The notes beneath the pieces were generated by a model, which was not told the origin of the DNA, did not search any database, and saw only the letters and a list, made by a program, of their open reading frames with translations. From a virus, in the IMG/VR virus record IMGVR_UViG_3300006802_015037, positions 1-34,907 of that record: DNA of 34,907 nt; one strand, written 5' to 3'. The translations under genes and the position numbers were made by a program. Below are positions 1 through 4,975 of this stretch, piece after piece. The stretch's first letter is position 1; each line of letters opens with the position of its first letter.

Positions 1-30
1 ATGCGGCCGATCCTTCGCACGCTAAGGACC

Positions 31-72
31 CGCGCGCGAAGCATCGCGCGCGAAGCTTCGCGCGCGAAGCAT
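31..72. repeat. 14-bp GC-rich tandem repeat, 3 copies
   Basis: Three adjacent 14-bp units (31-44, 45-58, 59-72) read CGCGCGCGAAGCAT, with CTT replacing CAT in the middle one. No credible gene covers them. They share the CGCGCGCG core with the 29-bp repeat that follows and lie downstream of the minus-strand gene ending at 236. Function unknown. Confidence 0.85.
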
Positions 73-129
73 CGGATGCCGAGATTCCGCGCGCGATGTT
101 TCGGATGCCGAGATTCCGCGCGCGATGCT
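72..129. repeat. 29-bp tandem repeat, 2 copies
   Basis: Two tandem 29-bp units (72-100 and 101-129) both begin TCGGATGCCGAGATTCCGCG and differ only at the last two bases (TT versus CT). Each contains a CGCGCGCG run. They directly continue the 14-bp repeat array. The positions are seen in the sequence; a role in replication, packaging or regulation is unknown. Confidence 0.85.
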
Positions 130-174
130 TCGCCCGGACGGAGATTCTTCGCGCACCAAGGAATTGCAACGCGC

Positions 175-214
175 GCAAAAAAACGCCCGACAGGCGCTGG
201 TCCTGTCGGGCGTT
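175..214 (-). terminator. Intrinsic terminator of the minus-strand gene
   Basis: A 13-bp perfect stem (182-194 with 202-214, loop of 7) is followed, when read on the minus strand, by a run of seven T (the A run at 177-183). It lies just downstream of the stop of the HARE-HTH-like gene, so it is well placed to end its transcript. Confidence 0.85.
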
Positions 215-235
215 GTGCGTTGCGTTGTATGGCTA

Positions 236-613
236 CTAGCTAGCCTTGCGTGTCGGTTTCTTGCGTGTCGGCTCCACTACTGCGGGGGCTTTCGCAGCTG
301 CTATGGCAGTTTCGACAACAGCCTTGGCCACGTAACGTCCGGGTCCAGCCTTGACGACACGCGCGTCTGGTCGTGACACGTGTCTTTGAAGCTGCGCTGA
401 CAACGTCTGGTGGGGTGTTGCGCCGGTCGTTGTCCAACCGCGTTTTAACGCAGCTGCTACCAGCTGCTTGCAGGACCAAACCGCAGGTTTGCCGGTGCCA
501 TCCACGTCAGACGGTTGTTCTTCCAAGAAGGCTACCACGTGGCTAAGCAGTCCGTCCCCGCCTCGTCCGTTGTTACCCTGCGCGTCGGCCAAGAAACTTG
601 TGTAATCAGTCAT
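236..613 (-). CDS. HARE-HTH-like basic DNA-binding protein
   Basis: 125 residues. The start is the ATG at 613 because a GAGAGAGAG ribosome site directly precedes it; an in-frame ATG 21 codons upstream lacks one. Residues 21-97 resemble the HARE-HTH winged-helix fold: a helical LLSHVVAFL segment, a KQLVAAALKRGW helix, a GATPHQTLSAQL recognition-like segment, then a GPGRYVA strand turn. The C-terminal 25 residues are Ala/Lys/Arg-rich (TRKKPTRK), suiting DNA contact. A clearer HARE-HTH protein lies at 4434-4868 on the other strand. It is the only gene in the left arm on the minus strand, with its own leader (element E) and terminator. A regulatory role is inferred. Confidence 0.65.
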   Translation of the reverse strand: MTDYTSFLADAQGNNGRGGDGLLSHVVAFLEEQPSDVDGTGKPAVWSCKQLVAAALKRGWTTTGATPHQTLSAQLQRHVSRPDARVVKAGPGRYVAKAVVETAIAAAKAPAVVEPTRKKPTRKAS

Positions 614-634
614 CTCTCTCTCCGTTTGGGTTTT

Positions 635-696
635 CGTTGTGGCGGTGTTTCCCGCCGTCACTACAGTTATCGGCACAACGCAGACGCGACGTTAGC
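635..696 (-). promoter_or_regulatory. Leader element E (diverged, minus strand)
   Basis: Read on the minus strand, it carries GCTAACGT (696-689), eight bases, then CGTTGTGCCGATAA (680-667), matching both flanks of elements A-D but not their palindromic centre. It is followed by a nested hairpin: GGCGG/CCGCC (plus 641-645 with 652-656), with CGTTGTG able to pair with CACAACG (plus 674-680 with 635-641). It lies upstream of the GAGAGAGAG-ATG of the HARE-HTH-like gene. Promoter, operator or RNA leader is not decided by sequence alone. Confidence 0.55.
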
Positions 697-830
697 TTTT
701 CGGTACGTTTTCCCGAAACAACCGAAAAACAGACGCCCTATTTAAATTGACAGCCGCGCACGCGTAGTCGGCATTTCCGGCTGGTTTCTTTAGCTCAAAC
801 TCGCGGTTTGCAACAATTACAATTCGCCCC

Positions 831-900
831 GCGCGCTAACCTTTCGCGCGCTAACCTTTCGCGCGCTAACCTTTCGCGCGCTAACCTTTCGCGCGCTAAG
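831..900. repeat. 15-bp tandem repeat, about 4.7 copies
   Basis: Four perfect copies of GCGCGCTAACCTTTC (831-845, 846-860, 861-875, 876-890) and a partial fifth (891-900). The array sits in the gene-free stretch 614-1304, beside the iteron-like repeats, and shares a GCGCGC core with the arrays at 31-129. A minus-strand reading of the array (KVSAR repeats) is a by-product and not a gene. Confidence 0.9.
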
Positions 901-951
901 CATCAGATGGAATCGCAATTGCATCGCGCCCGATCCAGCGCATGCGATTGA

Positions 952-1178
952 GCGAATCATTTTTGGAAATCGCAATCTGATCGAATCAGTGCGAATCAAA
1001 ATCAGATAAATCGAACGAATCAATCAGAGCGAATCAATTACCGAAATCGGGGGCGAATCAATCCTGGCATCACAAGCAAATCGTTAAGCCAATCGCGACT
1101 GAATCTGAGCGAATCCATACGAACACCATCGGCCAAATCAAAACTCAATAATTTGAAATTGCCAATGTGTGCGAATCA
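952..1178. repeat. Iteron-like GCGAATCA repeats (possible origin)
   Basis: The octamer GCGAATCA occurs at 952, 991, 1029, 1053 and 1171. One-mismatch copies occur at 981 (TCGAATCA), 1015 (ACGAATCA) and 1109 (GCGAATCC). All are in the same orientation in AT-richer DNA. The stretch 614-1304 holds no credible gene. Directly repeated octamers in an AT-rich intergenic region next to a tandem array resemble iterons of a replication origin or partition site. The repeats are seen; the role is inferred. Confidence 0.5.
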
Positions 1179-1209
1179 TTTTCGTATTCGTCTGTTTTTG
1201 TGTTTTGGA

Positions 1210-1290
1210 CGGTTTGGCTAACGTACGGGCGCCCGTTGTGCCGATAAACATAACGGGCGCCCGTTTTTTGTTGGGCGCCGAACACGAAAC
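1210..1290 (+). promoter_or_regulatory. Leader element A (core plus attenuator hairpin)
   Basis: An 81-bp element nearly identical to element B (two differences). The 26-bp core at 1219-1244 is identical in A, B, C and D. ACGGGCGCCCGTT (1225-1237) pairs with AACGGGCGCCCGT (1252-1264), giving a 13-bp stem, a 14-nt loop holding GTGCCGATAA, and then T's at 1264-1269. That is an intrinsic-terminator shape placed just upstream of a GAGAGAG ribosome site and ATG at 1305. It looks like an attenuator leader, although a promoter plus terminator is equally compatible. Confidence 0.7.
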
Positions 1291-1304
1291 ACAGAAAGAG
1301 AGAG

Positions 1305-1436
1305 ATGAGAAATGGATTCCTTGGAGACTTGGCTGCTTGTGCTTTTGGTTTGTTTCTCGGGCTGGGAATAACGACGCCATTTGCTTACGTGCTTGTTTGG
1401 CATGTCGAGAGACTGAAGGAGATGGTTGTACGATGA
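1305..1436 (+). CDS. Small single-pass membrane protein (copy 1)
   Basis: 43 residues starting at an ATG directly preceded by AAAGAGAGAG. One hydrophobic helix spans about residues 8-33, followed by a basic/amphipathic tail (WHVERLKEMVVR). It is clearly paralogous to the 48-residue protein at 2610-2756: both have GD, a Gly/Leu-rich helix, PFAYV, VWHV and RL in the same order, and both follow the same 81-bp leader. Its stop overlaps the next start (ATGA at 1433). No family recognised; an inner-membrane role, possibly holin-like or superinfection-related, is only a guess. Confidence 0.6.
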   Translation: MRNGFLGDLAACAFGLFLGLGITTPFAYVLVWHVERLKEMVVR

Positions 1437-1636
1437 AACGCTTTAAAGACCTGAAGGTTGGAGAAGTATTCTTCTTCATCGGTGAGCAAATCTATCCGGG
1501 CATCGCTCGTGGGCCGTGGAAGAAGACATCAACTCGGAAGTACGTACACACTTCGACGTTTATGGAATGCCGCGTAGGCTCCATAAACGTCGAAGTGTTC
1601 GGCGGCGAATCAAAAGTCATCAAAGAAGGGGAGTGA
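1433..1636 (+). CDS. Hypothetical small protein
   Basis: 67 residues, ATG at 1433 inside an ATGA overlap with the membrane-peptide gene, with AAGGAG 10 nt upstream. It begins MKRFKDLKVGEVFFF and may fold as a small beta-rich domain (VGEVF, STFMECRVGSINVEVFGG). No recognised family. It is co-transcribed with its neighbours under leader A. Confidence 0.55.
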   Translation: MKRFKDLKVGEVFFFIGEQIYPGIARGPWKKTSTRKYVHTSTFMECRVGSINVEVFGGESKVIKEGE

Positions 1637-1639
1637 GAT

Positions 1640-1969
1640 ATGAGTGCAGTAAGCGAAACCAAGATGGCTATGAACTGGAGCAACGCTTGCATCGGCCAAC
1701 ATATGCGGCCGCAGATCGAGAGGATGATTTACCACGAGGTCGAGCTGAAAGACGGATCGACTGAGATCGTGCCGGCTGACGTGATCGGTATCTACCAAGA
1801 TCCCGTCTTCCCGGAGCGAGTAGAGTCAATAAGCGAGCCGATCAACGGTTGGATCGGGCGAATGGCGGCGCCCGGCTACTTGGACTGCACGGATTGGATT
1901 ACGGGCGAAAGCTACCGGAAGCTTTTGGTCGAGCTGTACCGAATATACGGAGACGACGATATCGCGTAG
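1640..1969 (+). CDS. Hypothetical protein
   Basis: 109 residues with GGGGAG just upstream of the ATG at 1640, three bases after the preceding stop. It is acidic and ends in YGDDDIA. No motif or family is recognised. It is the last gene of the operon led by element A and is followed by a strong terminator hairpin. Confidence 0.55.
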   Translation: MSAVSETKMAMNWSNACIGQHMRPQIERMIYHEVELKDGSTEIVPADVIGIYQDPVFPERVESISEPINGWIGRMAAPGYLDCTDWITGESYRKLLVELYRIYGDDDIA

Positions 1970-2026
1970 AAACGCTCCGAGAGGTTTGGTTTGAAGAGCT
2001 TCTCGGAGATTGACCTCCCGTTTTGG

Positions 2027-2064
2027 GCTGGCCGTAGCGTGCGTTGCGCTGCGGCCGGCTTTTT
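2027..2064 (+). terminator. Terminator-type hairpin with T tract
   Basis: GCTGGCCGTAGCG (2027-2039) pairs with CGCTGCGGCCGGC (2047-2059) over 13 bp with two G-T wobbles and a 7-nt loop, followed by TTTTT (2060-2064). The next gene's ribosome site starts 10 nt later (AAGGAGAGAGAG, ATG 2085), leaving no space for a promoter after it. Confidence 0.75.
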
Positions 2065-2084
2065 GGATTCACAAGGAGAGAGAG

Positions 2085-2465
2085 ATGCCAATTGTTGTTC
2101 GGAAGGGCAATTTATCGGATCCACGTCCGAAACGGTCGGATGCAGTGAAAGACATCGAAAACCTTCGCAAACGAAGAAAGAAAGTCGCGAATCTGGTTCG
2201 AGACATTCGCAAGGGCCACCATGCGAAGGGATTGAAGTCGCGGCATTACACGCTTTACCAGAAGGCGTACTGCCGAAGATTCAAAGACATTTACGAGATC
2301 GAGGGAAGATGCACCGCGGATGATTACTTGTTTCGAAGTGTTGCGATGCGTGAGAAGTTGAAAGCGGAGAACGAGGATGAGAAGAACGACAACCGAATTG
2401 CGTTCTCGCGATATGCGCTAGTCTGGGGAATCTGTTACCAAATTCTGAAGAACGGAGAGATGTGA
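2085..2465 (+). CDS. Hypothetical basic protein
   Basis: 126 residues; the ATG at 2085 is chosen over in-frame upstream starts because AAGGAGAGAGAG precedes it. The N-terminal half is very Lys/Arg-rich (RKRRKKVANLVRDIRKGHH) and the rest is predicted helical (DYLFRSVAMREKLKAENEDEKNDN). Nucleic-acid binding is plausible from charge alone. No family recognised. The frame stays open for 13 codons after the TGA (to 2508). Confidence 0.6.
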   Translation: MPIVVRKGNLSDPRPKRSDAVKDIENLRKRRKKVANLVRDIRKGHHAKGLKSRHYTLYQKAYCRRFKDIYEIEGRCTADDYLFRSVAMREKLKAENEDEKNDNRIAFSRYALVWGICYQILKNGEM

Positions 2466-2510
2466 GATGACGAACTGAAACAGCTTTACGAGATGTTCGA
2501 GGAATAGTTT

Positions 2511-2591
2511 CGGTTTGGCTAACGTACGGGCGCCCGTTGTGCCGATAAGCATAACGGTCGCCCGTTTTTTGTTGGGCGCCGAACACGAAAC
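2511..2591 (+). promoter_or_regulatory. Leader element B (core plus attenuator hairpin)
   Basis: An 81-bp near-copy of element A. The core is at 2520-2545. The left arm 2526-2538 pairs with 2553-2565 (one mismatch, T at 2558), then T's to 2570. It precedes the second copy of the small membrane-protein gene (ATG 2610), so leader and gene were duplicated together. Confidence 0.7.
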
Positions 2592-2609
2592 CAAGACGGG
2601 AGATGAGAG

Positions 2610-2756
2610 ATGCGAGAATTCACACGACGCGAATTGCTTGGCGATGCGCTCGCTTTGCTGACCGGCCTGCTGATGGGGTTGGGAATTGTTGCACCGTTTG
2701 CTTACGTGATCGTTTGGCACGTACAGCGGCTTCAGGAAATTGCAGTAGGAGGTTAG
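2610..2756 (+). CDS. Small single-pass membrane protein (copy 2)
   Basis: 48 residues beginning MREFTRRELLGDALALL, with a hydrophobic helix at about residues 9-36 and the conserved PFAYVIVWHV tail seen also in the protein at 1305-1436. GGGAGATGAGAG precedes the ATG. A basic N-terminus before the helix suggests N-in topology. The next gene begins 5 nt after its stop, and that gene's ribosome site (GGAGG) lies within this gene's last codons. Function unknown. Confidence 0.6.
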   Translation: MREFTRRELLGDALALLTGLLMGLGIVAPFAYVIVWHVQRLQEIAVGG

Positions 2757-2760
2757 AGAT

Positions 2761-2970
2761 ATGGACCCGAATGCAACACTTAAAGAGATTCTGCGTGAGT
2801 TCACAAACTGGGACGACCGCGATGAAGACCGATGCCTTGAGCTGGCCAAAGCATTGCAGGATTGGCTGGAGGGCGGCGGATTTTGCCCGGATTTAAACTC
2901 GCTCGACATGACCGGCCAGCGAGTGCTGGTGCTTTTTGCAACGCAACATATTCGGAGCATGTGCGAATGA
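2761..2970 (+). CDS. Hypothetical small acidic protein
   Basis: 69 residues with AGGAGG upstream (2747-2752) of the ATG at 2761. Predicted helical (LKEILREFTNW, RCLELAKALQDWLEGG). The stop overlaps the next start (ATGA at 2967). No family recognised. Confidence 0.55.
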   Translation: MDPNATLKEILREFTNWDDRDEDRCLELAKALQDWLEGGGFCPDLNSLDMTGQRVLVLFATQHIRSMCE

Positions 2971-3221
2971 CTCTTGTTTCTGATTACTCATTTACTCTCA
3001 GATTGGAGGAAGCAGTGGTGACAGTTATCGAAGGCGAAGAGAATGTCAGGAATGCCCGAATCCTTGCCCTAAAGTGTGCATTGAGCCTTGAGCTTAAAGG
3101 GATGAAACGACGCGGCCGATCGGCCTACGCGATCGTCAAGGATGAGTTCGGATTCAAGGGATCAAAACAGAAGGTGTATGACCAGCTGTGCGAATGGGTA
3201 AAGAAGCACCTGTTTTCTTAG
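2967..3221 (+). CDS. Hypothetical protein
   Basis: 84 residues, ATG within the ATGA overlap with the preceding gene. The C-terminal two thirds are basic and helical (LKGMKRRGRSAYAIVKDEFGFKG, then QKVYDQLCEWVKKHL), which could be a small DNA-binding domain, but no family is recognised. It is the last gene before leader C. Confidence 0.55.
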   Translation: MTLVSDYSFTLRLEEAVVTVIEGEENVRNARILALKCALSLELKGMKRRGRSAYAIVKDEFGFKGSKQKVYDQLCEWVKKHLFS

Positions 3222-3241
3222 ATTTTCCGGTTTCTCGTCCG

Positions 3242-3318
3242 TTTTGACTAACGTACGGGCGCCCGTTGTGCCGAAACAGAACGTAGGGGCGCGCGTTGTG
3301 CCTCTATGTTCTGTTTTT
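3242..3318 (+). promoter_or_regulatory. Leader element C (core plus different hairpin)
   Basis: The 26-bp core at 3249-3274 is identical to A, B and D. The sequence after it has diverged but still forms a terminator-like hairpin: 3274-3285 pairs with 3305-3316 over 12 bp (one G-T), followed by T's to 3318. GGGCGCCCGTTGTGCC is also repeated imperfectly as GGGCGCGCGTTGTGCC. It precedes GGGAGG and the ATG at 3339. A changed sequence with kept structure favours function as RNA. Confidence 0.65.
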
Positions 3319-3338
3319 AATTTACGGGAGGCACAAAG

Positions 3339-4085
3339 ATGTCAGATAGCCGGGAAAAGATTGTCGAAAGGTTCAAAAACGAAAAGACACGTATCCCGCC
3401 GGTGATTCGCTCGATCGTACGGATGTACCTAGAAGACCACTCGCTGTACGACGCGACGACATTTTCGCGTTTTCTGGACGAGTACGCGAAACTGTTAGCG
3501 GTGTGCTTTGATGAAAAGGGAGGCGGTTGGAATCACCCGATGTTTGGCCGATTCGTCCGTCGCGTAAAAGTTGCTATGGAGTCCAGCTTCCCAGACATGC
3601 TTTCGCCCGAGCAATTCAGTTCTGACGAAGACCTTTTTCAAGATCTTCACATGAGTACGTTGTTAGCGTATGTCTCCGCTGTTCCACATTTCAACATGCG
3701 ATCAGATGGGGCATGCCCGTTGAAAACAAACTACTTTCAAATCTCGTTTCAGCAAGAAGTGTCTGAATGTGGCGCATTGGCGTTTGTGATGCACGCGATG
3801 TGGGACTGTGTCGCAGCGAGCTACTTTGATGAGCCGATATGGGGAACGACCGAACGCAAAACACCGGCGCTTCGCCGGCATATGTACTGGTTTCGCCGGT
3901 TGTTCATGGCAACGATCGCCAACAGCTTGATGGAGCCGTCTAACGCAACAGAAATCTTCGACTGGGATTACATGATTTTTCAGGGCTACAATCACGCGAG
4001 ACAACTTGCTGCTCGTGCGTTCGGTAAAGATTGGACTCAAACCTGTCATGAAAACTCTGCAATTTGGAACCCAGATCGCCACTAA
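3339..4085 (+). CDS. Hypothetical protein, 248 residues
   Basis: The ATG at 3339 has a good ribosome site (ACGGGAGG, 8 nt). It is a soluble mixed helical protein without signal peptide or membrane segment. Trp and Phe are frequent (FDWDYMIFQGYNHARQLAARAF). No motif or family recognised. It is a single-gene unit between leader C and a strong terminator at 4102-4139, so it is probably expressed separately from the small-gene operons. Confidence 0.65.
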   Translation: MSDSREKIVERFKNEKTRIPPVIRSIVRMYLEDHSLYDATTFSRFLDEYAKLLAVCFDEKGGGWNHPMFGRFVRRVKVAMESSFPDMLSPEQFSSDEDLFQDLHMSTLLAYVSAVPHFNMRSDGACPLKTNYFQISFQQEVSECGALAFVMHAMWDCVAASYFDEPIWGTTERKTPALRRHMYWFRRLFMATIANSLMEPSNATEIFDWDYMIFQGYNHARQLAARAFGKDWTQTCHENSAIWNPDRH

Positions 4086-4101
4086 AGCCTGATCAGCCCA
4101 C

Positions 4102-4139
4102 GCCCGCCATCGGTTGACCATCGGTGGCGGGCTTTTTTT
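4102..4139 (+). terminator. Intrinsic terminator
   Basis: GCCCGCCA (4102-4109) pairs with TGGCGGGC (4125-4132), directly followed by TTTTTTT (4133-4139). It lies 17 nt after the stop of the 248-residue gene. The loop holds a second short pairing (CGG/CCA region). Confidence 0.85.
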
Positions 4140-4337
4140 GATCTTTAAGCATCAGTCAATCTCCGGCAGTTTTGGCCGCGTGTTGGCTACAGTCGGCCTT
4201 CGCGTGAAACGCCCGTGAAACGTCGCACACGTCCCTCCGGCCGTTCCGACGACGTTCCGGCCGCGTTCACACGTGAACGCGTTACGGGCGTCAAATACGG
4301 GCGTGTATCGCGTCCGTTTTTTCTTTGTTGTTTTGGA
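4140..4337. other. Gene-free GC-rich spacer with operator-like palindrome
   Basis: No credible coding sequence lies between 4086 and 4433. The spacer has a near-palindrome GCGTTCAC-AC-GTGAACGC (4263-4280), a direct repeat CGTGAAACG (starting near 4203 and 4213), and repeated ACGGGCGT words that echo the arm of elements A-D. It leads into element D. The palindrome looks like a repressor operator; no partner is known. Confidence 0.45.
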
Positions 4338-4413
4338 CGGTTTGGCTAACGTACGGGCGCCCGTTGTGCCGATAAGAGTACGTGTGCACCCGTTGTGGGC
4401 GCGCTGTTCTTTT
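4338..4413 (+). promoter_or_regulatory. Leader element D (core plus weak hairpin)
   Basis: Upstream sequence and core (4347-4372) match element A from GTTTTGGACGGTTTGG onwards. The following hairpin differs: GTGCACCC (4384-4391) with GGGCGCGC (4397-4404), one mismatch and one wobble, then TGTTCTTTT. It precedes a GGGAGAG ribosome site and the ATG at 4434 of the HARE-HTH gene. Confidence 0.65.
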
Positions 4414-4433
4414 ACAATTTGGGAGAGTGAACT

Positions 4434-4868
4434 ATGCCAAAAGAGCGCAAGCTGCACTGGTATGCGGAAGGGATGACAAACTCGACGTTATGCGGTCGAG
4501 CCGGCCAAGTCGCCGATGACAAAGACGGGGTCACCTGTATGCGATGCCAAGCAAAGCTCAAGCAGATGGTTATTGATTTGGAAGATTCTTACGATGAAGA
4601 AGATGAAGCCGAGGAGTCGATCGAAGAAAAGTCAATCGGCGAAAACCGATGGGGTTTGCTTGACTACGCGGTAGACGCGATTTCTGCGAGTGGCGAACCT
4701 ATGCGATGCAAAGACATTGCTGAGTACGCCAAGGCCAACGGATGGGAAGGCAATGGCAAGACGCCTGCAAACACCCTGAACGCTGCGATCAACAAAGAAA
4801 TTCAGGTCAAAGGATCTGAGTCTCGATTCAAGCGAGCTGGCAGGGGATTGTACGACATCACATCGTAG
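4434..4868 (+). CDS. Zinc-ribbon-like plus HARE-HTH protein
   Basis: 144 residues. The N-terminus (1-45) has TLCGR and CMRC (Cys20, Cys35, Cys38) and an HWY start, as in small phage metal-binding modules. An acidic linker (50-67) follows. Residues 72-143 match the HARE-HTH domain well: GLLDYAVDAISASGEPM, KDIAEYAKANGW, GKTPANTLNAAIN, then RFKRAGRGLYDI. HARE-HTH domains are known from DNA-modification-linked proteins and ASXL/RpoE-delta-like factors. It lies just upstream of the phage methyltransferase, which fits a DNA or modification-related role (inference). Confidence 0.75.
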   Translation: MPKERKLHWYAEGMTNSTLCGRAGQVADDKDGVTCMRCQAKLKQMVIDLEDSYDEEDEAEESIEEKSIGENRWGLLDYAVDAISASGEPMRCKDIAEYAKANGWEGNGKTPANTLNAAINKEIQVKGSESRFKRAGRGLYDITS

Positions 4869-4881
4869 CCAACCTTTGCTG

Positions 4882-4918
4882 ATGGCGGCCGACTGTTACG
4901 GATGACATCGGCCGCCAT
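4882..4918 (+). terminator. Hairpin after the HARE-HTH gene
   Basis: ATGGCGGCCGA (4882-4892) pairs perfectly over 11 bp with TCGGCCGCCAT (4908-4918), loop 15. Only TTTCTT follows, so termination may be weak. The methyltransferase start is 58 nt downstream. Confidence 0.6.
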
Positions 4919-4928
4919 TTCTTGATAT

Positions 4929-4968
4929 TCTCTGTACGAATAAATTTTGCAAATCATTTTTACAGAGA
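4929..4968 (+). promoter_or_regulatory. Inverted repeat overlapping the methyltransferase ribosome site
   Basis: TCTCTGTA (4929-4936) is complementary to TACAGAGA (4961-4968), which forms the start of the GA-rich ribosome site before the ATG at 4976. The loop is AT-rich (24 nt). Pairing could hide part of the ribosome site and limit translation. This is the only GA-rich leader here with an obvious anti-sequence. Confidence 0.4.
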
Positions 4969-4975
4969 GAGAGAG

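Noticed and set aside
831-1178. CRISPR-like repeat array
   Set aside because: The units are directly adjacent (15 bp) or scattered octamers; there are no unique spacers of constant length and no cas genes.
1210-1247. Ordinary sigma-70 promoter in the leader core (TTGGCT or TTGACT with GATAAA)
   Set aside because: The spacing between these hexamers is about 23 bp, too long for a sigma-70 promoter, so I did not call a -35/-10 pair.
2466-2508. Stop-codon read-through extension (DDELKQLYEMFEE) after the gene at 2085
   Set aside because: Thirteen open codons after a TGA can occur by chance, and no read-through signal is visible.
1305-2756. Holin assignment for the small membrane proteins
   Set aside because: Only one membrane helix and no endolysin nearby; the topology alone does not justify the name.
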